Part shown: piece by piece, positions 1 through 10,400 of the stretch
Numbering within the stretch: position 1 is the first letter of the stretch
Layout: every line of letters starts with the position of its first letter
DNA from: Bolinopsis microptera
Lineage: Eukaryota > Ctenophora > Tentaculata > Lobata > Bolinopsidae
Direction of reading: 5' to 3'
NCBI RefSeq assembly: GCF_026151205.1
Contig: NC_087082.1
Coordinates: forward strand, 10,424,901 to 10,488,900
Length of the DNA stretch: 64,000 nt
Notes under the pieces: model-generated
The model's input: only the letters and a program-made list of their open reading frames with translations
Databases searched by the model: none
Told to the model about the DNA's origin: nothing
Program-made: the position numbers and the translations under genes

Positions 1-789
1 TGAAAATTAAATCGCATTTTTTTTTCTTTGTAACCTCCGGTAGGGTAGATTCATGATTTTTTAACTCTGGTTACAAAATTTATTATGCTATCCAAAACTA
101 ATTTAATACCCTGAATCAGATCATCTTAGTCCAGATTTGCGGTATAATAGCAGTAATTTCTCAACAATATCTGACTAATAACATCAAATTCACCGAATAT
201 ATGTGGTCTTTGTAAAAAAAGTGTCGTAAAATTTGCACTTCTATTATCCCTGTCCTTATTTGGAACAGCTTTTTAACAACCTTTGCTATTCGGGATAAAT
301 TACAGAGAATTAAATCACTTGTTCAAGTGATTGAACAAGTTTACCACATAAAATGTGACTTTTTTGAAAAATAATGTCTGTATGACACTGTATTCTTACT
401 CTTCGATGGTAAAAATACATCCCAAAGAGTTAATCAGTACTGCATGACGGATAACTATCTAAAATCTTTAAAAGATTTAAAAGTATAAAGCTTTGATCAT
501 CTTTCACGCTCACGTTAGATGCTAACATTGGATCTTTGTAAAACAACGAGGACCTATTTCACCCATATATTTTTCTTAAAGCCATTGTATTAGAAATAAT
601 AGGAAATAAAGTCACGAGAATCCAAAAGTCACTGTAGCTACTATAAGTAAGATTCTCACAGTGCATTATCTTCGTCAGAGATAATTTGATACAAAAGAGC
701 AAGTTTCCAAGTATTTTTCCGCAGTTCATTTCGGAATTGTATAGTTAGTTCGTTCCCTCCAAATCCTCGTAAAATTACCCTGCAGAACA
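1..789. other. AT-rich upstream flank, no gene seen
   Basis: No reading frame of note and no recognisable repeat. It is the 5' flank of the GPCR that starts at 790 and may hold its promoter, but I could not identify a core promoter element with confidence. Confidence 0.4.
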
Positions 790-1896
790 ATGATCTGGAC
801 TAATAATATGACTACCGCTAACTCGCCTCCCAGCACCTCTCCAGTTTTTGACGGTCATGACTTGGGCTTTCAATATATATCCCCAATCAATATCACTATA
901 GCTCTTTATATTATTATCCAGAACTCCGTGATCATATTATATGATTACCACAAGGACTGGAGAAGGATTTCTTGCCTATTCTTCATTCTGATTGGTGCTG
1001 TGGACATCGGAAGTGCGTGTTTCGAGATAGGACGAGGCTCAATATCACTACTGTGCTTGAAGGACCCTTCTATGAGGATGCATCCTTGGACATTTCTGGT
1101 CTGCCAAACCTTTGGTGTACTCTGCTACGTTACTTCTACGTTTTGTGTTCTTGTGCTAACGGTTGTGAAGACTATCAACATAATGCGTCCATTTTACAGG
1201 CAGAATAACCGACTTTTGAAAATAGTCCTCTTTATTTACCCGTCCATTCTCCTGGTCCTGTGCATTATTGATGTTTGGGAGTGGAATGATCTCATAACTA
1301 GTGTTAATGATATCCCAAAATGTGGTGTTTTTGGGGGTCCATGGAGCAGTATGATTGCAATAGAAACAATTGGACCAGGCATAACACGTCTTGTAATAGA
1401 TTTGATGATGCGTTATTTTGCATTGTCTGATGGCGCAGCAAATCACATGATGATTATCATGGACATAGTTATAGCTTTAGTTCAGTTTGGTCTGCCTTGC
1501 TTGATCGTGCTTGTATGCATGGTGCTCCAGATGATCTATATAAAGAAAGCCTTTGGAGGTCACGAAAACCCACAGCTGAACACTGCAAACCAAGTTAACT
1601 TAACAGTGTTTCTAATCTCACTACTGTACTTGAGTAGCGTCTCTTTGTACTGTATGATGACATTCCCCTTGGTGACGTATATGTCCCCCGTATTGCCAGT
1701 ACCCATCTGTGTATTGTTAGAATTGACACTTCCTCTAATGAACGCAGCACTGTTCCCAACCATCCTGATCCTGCGTAAACCGGAAATGAGAGCACGGTAC
1801 AGAAACTACATAGCAAAAGTTCTCCTTCTACCACTCACTATCTATGGAAAAGTTCGTCATCTGGCTCAAAGAAGACGAGGATATACAGAGATCTGA
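790..1896 (+). CDS. Rhodopsin-like (class A-type) GPCR, intronless, orphan
   Basis: A single 368-residue open frame with seven hydrophobic segments at about residues 33-52, 61-80, 103-127, 143-163, 223-248, 270-292 and 303-328, the layout of a plasma-membrane G-protein-coupled receptor. The short N-terminus has potential N-glycosylation sites (NMT near residue 6, NIT near 34). TM3 ends in VVKT where most class A receptors have DRY, and TM7 has LMNAALFP in place of NPxxY, so it is a divergent receptor. A long second extracellular loop (about 163-222) carries Cys178, which could pair with Cys105 at the start of TM3. The C-tail is short and basic. The ligand cannot be read from sequence. The start at 790 is the first Met; Met7 is an alternative. 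The 3' half is tandemly duplicated just downstream. Divergent single-exon GPCRs like this are common in early-branching animals (inference). Confidence 0.82.
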   Translation: MIWTNNMTTANSPPSTSPVFDGHDLGFQYISPINITIALYIIIQNSVIILYDYHKDWRRISCLFFILIGAVDIGSACFEIGRGSISLLCLKDPSMRMHPWTFLVCQTFGVLCYVTSTFCVLVLTVVKTINIMRPFYRQNNRLLKIVLFIYPSILLVLCIIDVWEWNDLITSVNDIPKCGVFGGPWSSMIAIETIGPGITRLVIDLMMRYFALSDGAANHMMIIMDIVIALVQFGLPCLIVLVCMVLQMIYIKKAFGGHENPQLNTANQVNLTVFLISLLYLSSVSLYCMMTFPLVTYMSPVLPVPICVLLELTLPLMNAALFPTILILRKPEMRARYRNYIAKVLLLPLTIYGKVRHLAQRRRGYTEI

Positions 1897-1904
1897 TCAG
1901 AAGT

Positions 1905-2440
1905 ATCTACATACTCGGGAAAGTTTGTTATCTGGCTCAAAGAAGACAAGGGTATTCTGGTTCTGGAATGATCTCCTAACTAGTATTAATGATAGCCCAA
2001 AATGTGGTGTTAATTATGGTCCATGGAACATGATCACTTACTTAGAAACAATTGGACAACGCACAACAGGTCTTTTAATAAGGTTGATGATGCGTTACTT
2101 TGCATTGTCTGATGGCGCAGCAAATCACATGATGATTATCACGGAGATAGTTATACCTTTAGTTCAGTTTGGTCTGCCTTGCTTGATCGTGCTTGTATGC
2201 ATGTTGCTTCAGATGATCTGTATAAAGAAAGCCTTTGGAGGTCACGAAAACCCACAGCTGAACACCGCAAACCAAGTTAACTTAACAGTGTTTCTAATCT
2301 CATTACTGTACTGCACGGTACAGAAACTACATAGCAAAAGTCCTCCTTCTACCACTCACAATCTATGGAAAAGTTCGTCATCTGGCTCAAAGAAGACGAG
2401 GATATACAGAGATCTGATCAGAACTACTTTATACATTTGA
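1905..2440 (+). pseudogene. Partial tandem duplicate of the 790-1896 GPCR
   Basis: Bases about 1958-2312 repeat about 1278-1632 of the upstream gene with many substitutions, covering the second extracellular loop, TM5 and TM6. The copy then jumps at about 2313-2318 to sequence matching 1797 onward, so the TM6-TM7 segment is missing. The junction repeats a short block (CTGGCTCAAAGAAGACGAGG and variants) seen at about 1860, 1921 and 2385, which suggests the copy arose through local repeats. It has no TM1-TM4 and no TM7, so it cannot make a seven-helix receptor. An open frame of 198 codons persists, but that is expected from a recent in-frame copy. Confidence 0.8.
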
Positions 2441-3830
2441 TCTCTATCCTCTTCCCACATTAAGTGATAATTTTCGTTTTATCTGATTTAGGCGAATATT
2501 TAAATTTTCAATGATTAAGATAGTGATTAAAATTATTGATTTTGTCTCACGTCACGGGCCGCTCTACGTGCTGCGTGGGGCAAAATTGATTGAGATGATA
2601 TTTGGTTTTTAAAATTTACAAAAAGTAAAAAAAGTATCGATTTATTAGATGATTGGTTAAAATGATCGATGAACAATGAAAAGCCTGTACTGGTATGGAG
2701 CAAATTTGATTGAGGTGATTGTTTTAAATATTTTTAAAGAAAGAAAGGGAAAAAAGAAAAAAAAGGTGATTGTTGACAATAATGATATTCGTTCGATTGA
2801 TATTCGAATTCATTTTTATTTTAAATGATCTGTAATAGGATCGATGAACAATAAAATGCCTGGGGTAAATTTGATTTAAATGATCGATTTTTAAAATTTT
2901 GAAAAGAAAAAAAAAGTGATTGTTAAGATGATCGCATATAATTATATTCGTCAATTGTTATTCGAATTCATGTCTATTTTTTGAAAACTAAAAGGAGATA
3001 TATTTGTTATTATATCTTTAAAACTAACTGTCTTAATTAGTATTTTTCCTTTATAGTTTGACTGTCATAATATGTTTCCATATGAAATTTGTCTCCAATA
3101 ACAATTTTTTCTTGACAGATTCCGATCCTTATGGCATTCCAAATAAATACAGTTACATAATTTTTATATTTTGCGTGTGTTTATGTACTTCTCATGATTT
3201 GTATTTCATTTTTTCCCCCTAAAAAATGAATAGTCATTTGGTAAATAAACTATTCTAATTTTAGACAAATTGAAAAAGTATAATAATTCAATAGCGTTCA
3301 TCTACGATTAGATTTAGGAAAAATAAGTTTGAGCTTGAGATATCGGAGTGTATAGTGGCTGGCCTAGGGACACTAACAAACCCATAAAAGATGAAAATAA
3401 CCGAAGCATAACTTTTACATAATCGATATCTAAGCAACTTGTACCTATCAACAATAACATGGTTTCAAACAAAGGGAACGATGTTCAGGGCCAAGTTACA
3501 ACTTTCATATAGTTGGATATATTATCCAGAATTTACAATTTCACCACGCATATTATGTAGGAATAAAAAAAACCGGCGCATATAGCTTTGTGATAACTGG
3601 ACTCAACGCAACCTATCAACAATGATACATGGTTCCAAAGAATTGAACTATGTTTAGGTCAAACTCCAACGTTTATTTGTGTATACAGTATATATCCAGA
3701 ATCTATAATAATTGTACCACGCACATTGCAAAAGCATCTGAAAACATCGTATAAATAGTACATATAAACTGACAAGCACAGAGTTCCAGAATCCAGAATA
3801 TTTAAATATATTTCACACCTAAGTTACCAT
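2441..3830. repeat. AT-rich intergenic DNA with two families of diverged tandem units
   Basis: About 2577-2970 holds roughly three decayed copies of a unit containing CGATGAACAAT, AAATTTGATT and A-rich stretches. About 3420-3770 holds two diverged copies of a different unit, recognisable by CATGGTT..CAAA, ATATCCAGAAT and ACCACGCA at matching spacing. No credible coding sequence is present. Confidence 0.5.
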
Positions 3831-3880
3831 TGTGGTAATCCGGATATTTACCTCAACTCTAAGTTCTCACCCACCAGGTA

Positions 3881-4116
3881 TGGGAGTAGAGCAGGACTAC
3901 AGTAAAGCAGTGCCGCTGTTAGAGACCGGATGCTCCCGAGGACACCACCGTTCATGTCACAACCTGGGAGTCTTGTATTACCAGGGCAAGGGAGTGGACA
4001 AGGATCTCAACAAGTTTAAACTTTATAACGAGAAAGCTCAGATATTTAGATTCCAGAAAGATCCGTTTAAGGGGAGTACCGAACAGAATCTTGGCAGCGG
4101 CCCACTCGCTCATTAA
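3881..4116 (+). CDS. Orphan exon or gene fragment with a Sel1-type repeat
   Basis: The frame opens after an AG at the end of a C/T-containing tract (CACCCACCAG) and runs to a stop at 4114-4116. It encodes about one and a half Sel1-like (TPR-related) units: GVEQDYSKAVPLLETGC, then a unit with SCHNLGVLYYQGKGVDKDLNK, the xxNLGxLYxxGxGVxxD signature of Sel1 repeats. Such repeats act as protein-interaction scaffolds, for example in SEL1L and COA7 families. The remainder (to GSGPLAH) has no recognised domain. No matching upstream exons are visible between the GPCR copy and this point, so it could be the last exon of a gene with a very long intron, or a relic. I prefer a broken or terminal exon; the parent family is unresolved. 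Confidence 0.45.
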
Positions 4117-4783
4117 CTAATAGATGTTTAATTATTTGTTAATTAAAAGTCCGAGTTGGATTAGTGTTTAGTATCGTGTTTGAACTTGCCCTGGACTAGG
4201 ATTAGCGCTGTGGCGCTTTGTGGTGATGATCCCCCACCTTGCACTAAGAATCTGGTAGTATCTGGGCTTGGCAGAGAACTTATTACCCGAGAATGAAACG
4301 TGTACGTGACCATCGGACTGAGTACGTGACCATCAGACTGAGTACGTGACCCCGCTGAGTGCCTTGTAGTTGCCTGGCCCTCCAGAGATTAAAATTAAGT
4401 ATTGAAATAAGTGAATTCCTATCATTATGTTTAGGGTAATTTATTATGTAGAAATTTGAATTTTATACGTTTTGATATTTATTGATTTTTGAGTTGAACT
4501 CGTCAGTCTAAGATTTTACTATTTTGTCGAGTTTCAATTTTCCATCTTTCGTCAAACGTGCAGTGTTATGAATAGAGATAATATGTTTCACCCAGTTACA
4601 TGAACAATTCTCTTCCGAATGTCGATCAATTTCCTCTCGATGGTTCAGCAATTTAATTACCATTTAATTAAATTAATCGACCACATCCAATAAAACATTG
4701 TCAAGTAAAATATAAATATTCGAATTGATATTTTATTTCTAATCAAACAATTAAAAAAACAACAAACCTCCCAGTAAGATAAT
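4117..4783. other. Intergenic, 5' flank of NOLC1
   Basis: Holds a short tandem repeat at about 4300-4352 in which GAGTACGTGACCATCAGACT-like units recur about three times. The rest is AT-rich and should contain the NOLC1 promoter and 5' UTR, but I see no clear core element. Confidence 0.35.
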
Positions 4784-6865
4784 ATGTCAGAATCAGATAG
4801 TATAGTTCACCAGTACTTGCTCACTGTGTCAGAGAAGCTAGCTAAACAGTTTGCGAAGAAGAGGCCCAACCCAACACCATGGTCCGGACCAACATTAGAT
4901 CTCCTCATAGACTTTTACAAAACAAAGTAGGTTCAGTTTAACTTTATTTATGTGGTGGTGAGTAGTGGCATTTATTGAATATGAGCGATATTTTGACCCT
5001 GCATTTTTCAAATTATCTGATTAATTCTATTATCAGGTAATCTTAACTGTTAATTCTCTAATTAACTGTATTATAACTTTTGCAGCTTTAAAGAAGAACC
5101 CGCTGCTACTGAAACTCCAATGAATGGTACCTGTGAAGTGATACAACCTGCTGTAAATGGTAAAAGCAAAGTCCTACCTACCTATGTCACCTATGTTGAG
5201 ATTTGTTAAGATTTGTTAAGCTTTAACAGGGCCATCACATTGCGTGACCACCCCACAGAGAGGAGATCTCTCTGTCATTCCTCCAGCAAAATTATTATGT
5301 ATAATGTAATACAATGTAATACAATGTAATACAATGTAATAGTCTTTGATTGAACTTAGGTCTGAACGAGAGAATTATAGTAAATTTCTTTAATTGTCCA
5401 CCTGTAGGTGTTGCAAAGAAGAAAGGCAAGAAGAGGAAGCTCAGTGAAGTGGACAACTCTGTGACTGAAGTTACAGCTGTTGAGACCAACGGACAGACGG
5501 CTACAGGTTTGTTTTACGCTTTACAAAATAAAACAACTTTATCTGGGTGGTTTCCTGTAGGAGTGATCGTGTTGTTCTGATTTGTTGTGAACTTCAAAAC
5601 AGGTGTCTCTCAACAGTTTATTGAAACTGATAGTTGTAACAGAGGTGGAGAGAGTGGAATATTAGCGTTGTTTAACATTTGGTGTTCTTGCAAAACGTGG
5701 CTAAGTCTTTCAACCCAGGATGGTAATTTTTATAAACTTCAGAACCTGAGAAAAAGAAGAAGAAGAAGGTTAAGAAAAGTAAGAAGAACAAAACACCCGA
5801 AGTTGTGGAAATAATACAAGTTGCAGGTAAAAATTCAGTCAAGAAAAATTGAACTTAGGGGTAATATTACACATATTACTTATAATCTGTGATCAATTTT
5901 TGGACGATTTTAACCCCCTGGACCCCCTCCGTAATCAGTTTTACACTCTCTGTCAAAATTACACTAGCGTAATCACTTGGAAACCCACCTCCCCCATCGG
6001 CTGATTAAGTAATATGCGAGCAACGTCAGTACTATACTCAGTGTCGAATTTTATTTAGTGTCACTGAGATATAACAGTCATTATTCTTACCGTTCTAATA
6101 ATAAAACTTCAGAAGACAAGGTAGCAACGGAAGAAACAACAGAAGAAACCCCCGTTCCAGGAACACCTGAACCACAGGAAGAAGTTGTTGTGACTCCAGC
6201 TGTTACAGAAGAGAAAACAGTACCCGGTGGTCTGGTCACGAGTGTTGTCCAGGAAGAGGAGGAAGAAGAGGAGGAAGAGGAGGAAGAGGAGGAGGAAAGG
6301 CCGGTTAAGAAATCTAAACGTAAGTTTTGTATCCGGTCAGTCGATCAACTCTAACGATATATCTGAAATAAACAGCTTTATTGCTTATCACACCTCAGTT
6401 GATCCTTCGGCTCACGTTAATAACAATAACGTTTTTCAGTGAAAAGGAAGCAGTCTAACTCATCCTTTAGAAGAATTAAGGAAGAAGAAATCATCATTAA
6501 AAAGAAGGAGTTGACAAATAATGCTTTCGAAGCCAAAGGGGTTAGTCCAAGTGATTTGTAAATATCTCTTTAAGTTTAAAATCTCTGGCGAAAAGAAAAA
6601 TTGAATTGGTTAGATATTCGATTGTATACTTTTTTGAAAAGTTTGGGGTATACTACTTGTAATATTTGGGAACACCACTTATATTTTCTTATCGCTATTA
6701 CCGCAGGGTGCCGATGAGTTTGGCCACAAAGCAAACCAGATCCTCAAATTCACGAAGGGAAAAAGCTTCCGACACGAAAAGACCAAAAAGAAGAGGGGGA
6801 CATACAAGGGGGGAGCCATCAATATGGGCGTGACTTCCGTAAAGTTCGACTCTGACTCAGACTGA
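4784..6865 (+). CDS. NOLC1: Nucleolar and coiled-body phosphoprotein 1 (NOLC1/Nopp140/SRP40-like)
   Basis: Seven exons join with consistent phases: 4784-4926, 5086-5159, 5408-5506, 5743-5826, 6113-6319, 6440-6540, 6707-6865, giving 288 aa. The N-terminus ([20 protein letters not shown]) fits the short LisH-like helix of NOLC1. The middle is a run of Lys-rich and acidic blocks, including a stretch of 15 Glu at about 6256-6300, as in the chaperone region that binds snoRNPs and RNA polymerase I factors. The C-terminus is the diagnostic SRP40 domain: [16 protein letters not shown], then [28 protein letters not shown] and a final VKFDSDSD. The family acts in the nucleolus and Cajal bodies in rRNA processing and snoRNP trafficking. 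It is much shorter than the vertebrate protein because it has few acidic/basic repeats. It is convergent with PNKP, with about 620 bp between the stop codons. Confidence 0.93.
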
Positions 6866-7484
6866 GAGCAAATCGCGGTCTTTTAAAAGTGTAATTTATT
6901 ATTTTGCCAGGGTGTTTAATTTATTGAAATCATTTTAACAGTTTTCTGACTAATTATCTGAAAGTATCAGTATATCGATGCCGATTTCCCTGAAAGACAT
7001 TTATAGACTAGATTTATGTCTTTTAATTTTATTGATGGTAAATGCCTCTGAAACTGTTCGGTTACTGATACAGTTTTGGTAATTTCTTTAACCATCTTTT
7101 AAGTTTTAACCTTTTACACAAAGTCGTGTCAAGATTTGTTTATTACCTTAGGATCCTTAACAGTATGAAATGCAATCGAATAAAAACAAAATAATAGTCG
7201 AATATATTTAAAAATGTGTAAATATCATGCACAATGCTCATATATCAAAATATCTTAGATTTAAGATACCAAAGCTGCTATTAAAAAATATGACCCGTAA
7301 AAGCAAGATAGAAAATCAAATGATAATACAAAATTAAAGTAAGGTACATTCATAAAACATGCCTTAATCACCAAGAACTGTGTCACAATTCACATGTACT
7401 AATTCAAGACAGCTCATGCCAATGAAAATCAGATCTTGGAAATAGTCGGGCTCTTATCAACCCCAATTACATAACCTAAATTCC

Positions 7485-10400
7485 TCATCCCCCCTGGAAC
7501 ATACAGCACAGTTCCTCTAAATGTTTCTCCTTAAACTGAGGTGTGATATTAACAAACAGCACATCAGAGAGTCCCTCAGTCACACAGGGAGCCTTGTATC
7601 TTGATTTGAAAGTGTTGAACGCTATTCCGGGTACTTGAGCACCGGACTCCGCTATTCTTCTGAACCTGTGTAATGAAAAACGGTGAATAGAATGTGCGCA
7701 GCGTTACCAGATGGTCAATATTGCACAGTTTCTTTTAATTATGTCATGTTGATAAAATATGTCACACCACAATTCCCCAAAATATTCCATTCTTTATAAT
7801 TAAATTTTGCTGAGGCTAAACTGTAATAATTATTGAGGTTGAGCGTAGTTTTTATTCAGTCTCGAATCTCCACGCAACAGAAACCAGTATTAACCTGTTG
7901 TTGTGCTTAGCGTGTTCCAGAGTTGTGTTCATGACAAAACAGCGTACAGGAATTTTGTGCTTCTCAGCTAACTCTATGTATCTGAGATGTAAAATGCTTG
8001 ATCAGCTGTAAACACAGTAATAGATCGATATTTGCATTCTATCATCAATCATGTCTACGAACCACGTCGGCTAGCCGGTAGCCAGTGCAACTCTAGCGTG
8101 GTCCGGTGCGCGCGCCATATATGGCGCGTACGTAACATGTGCGCGTTTCATTTTTACACAATGCGTGTTCCATAAGTTAAACTGAAAATAGTGACCGAAA
8201 AAGTGGCACACTATTTAACCAGACCATTTATTAGCGATCATTGAGTCAGGATTGAGTTTTAATACCAACATTACCAAACAATCTGCTGAGTACTGGTCCT
8301 ACCTTTTTCTGGAAGCAGCATCTGGACAAGTGTTGTCGACAACAACACTTTCACTTCCCAACAAACTTCTTTCTATCACCGCAACACATTTGCTGTAGCT
8401 CTTCAGTTCGTCTAGATTTACTCGCTCGTAGGAATTGAGATGACGTTTACAGAAACTAGATTTGCCACTACCAGGATATCCCACCATTATTATCATCTGC
8501 AATTGAGAGAAAATTAGTATGCTTCCGTAAACAAACAAAAATGTATAGTCATCAATTATTCATTATTGAATTATTGCAAATTCGATTAAAAAACGTACTT
8601 AAAAGTGTTTTTCGAATAGTAGCTATTCAATCTAAGTAAAAATTATTAATTGCATCACCTCAGACATTTATTCTGATCACAGCCGAAAATAAAAATCAGT
8701 AATTAGGTATTCGCTCCATGAAGAGAGAGAGAAGTAAAAAAAATATGAAAATTTAAGTTCAATCGAACTATAATTTACGGTATTTCGCTAAATAGAAGAA
8801 ATTAAACCTCTTGATGCGCAGATATAAGTTTTTTGTCCCCTTGAACAAGAGGTAGCTTCTCCGCAATGTAACTCGACATATTGAACGATTTCCAATTCCA
8901 CTGTGTAGATTCCTTGTGCCCTGTAAAATCAAGATTTAGCTTTTTAGGGTGAATATCTTGGATAAAAGTGTGTGGGAAAGAGAGTTATACTTAAGTGATA
9001 GCTGTTTGGTTTGATAAGAATATTTATGAATATTTCGAAAGTTAGCTTAGTTCACAAAATATGGTGTGCCAGATCTTTGGGCTCAATTGATTTCGGTACC
9101 AAAAACTTGGGCGAAAAATTAGGATTTGGCGACAAAAAATCTGGGCATTCAATTTCTAGAAACATGGTAATTTTCCCTCTAATGGAATTGAACACAAGAT
9201 CATTTAACTACAGATATAAGGAGAAAAAATGTAATGCGGAAATTTGGAAGTTATAGATAAGAGGGCTGCCCAAATTTTTCGGAACTAAGGTAGATCGTGA
9301 ATTCAACGAATCTTTAAAAAATATTTTTAAGTACAGCTTTCAAAAAAAGCAATATTAGTTCGATGGCTCATTTAAACTGTACGATTTCAAATGGTCAAAT
9401 AACGGAGTAGTTCGCTGTTTATTAGTCTCATGATTGAAATACTGATATCTGGATATTATCCGGTTGGAAGAGACAAGGACAAGTGAAACAAGGAAGTTAG
9501 GAGTAAGGGCAAATTTTCGGCGTCAACGCCATCTTCAGGCTAAAGAAGAAGATGGCGTTGACGCCGAAAATTTGCCCTTACTCCTAACTTCCTTGTTTCA
9601 CTTGTCCTTGTCTCTTCCAACCGGATAATATCCAGATATCAGTATTTCAATCATGAGACTAATAAACAGCGAACTACTCCGTTATTTGATATTTCTTAAC
9701 CTCGACCGGGAAACCTTCAGTTCCGCAAAAGATCTTATATCCTTCGGTGAACACCTAAAATCCTACGAACAAAAACTGAATTTTCTAAAACATTGTAAAC
9801 ATTGCCATTTAATTCCTAAATTTATTTCGAACTCAGTTCATCTTAACATTAATATTCTTTTTCCTGTGAAACTACCTAACTTTTTAAATTATTATGTAAA
9901 TAAATTATATACCCACTCACTGAATCAGTGCATTGATGACTTATATTATAAGATCGATAATTGTAAACAAAACATTTATTTGTTAAAATGTAGACTGTCT
10001 GGGAGACCAGAGTTTTATGAAATATGTCAAATGTTTAGTGATAACAACCACGATGTTAAGGAGTCATCTAAACAGAGATTGATTCATAAGTTTAATGCTC
10101 TCAGTACTCCCACCCACACCTATCAGTCTAATGTGTCACACGACTCCACCTCTACCATCGAGCCACCTAGCAGCAAAGTATCTGCGGTAGGCGTTGTCCT
10201 CAACGAGAATGAGACTAACGTCCTCAGCTTAGGCCCCAAGTTCGCCCTAGCACCCCGAGTAGATGAACGCCTCAAGAAAGATGTGCAGATCAGCCTTGCT
10301 CAGACCGCCTACCGGCTCCGCTGGAAAACCTGTTTTTCAGATGAGATCCCAGATGATACATGCCCGACCAGCTTCGCATTTATTAAGTCGAAAAACGTGC

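Noticed and set aside
8101-8135. Palindrome-rich GCGCGCGCCATATATGGCGCG as a regulatory site or CRISPR-like feature
   Set aside because: A single short palindrome inside a PNKP intron, with no repeats around it.
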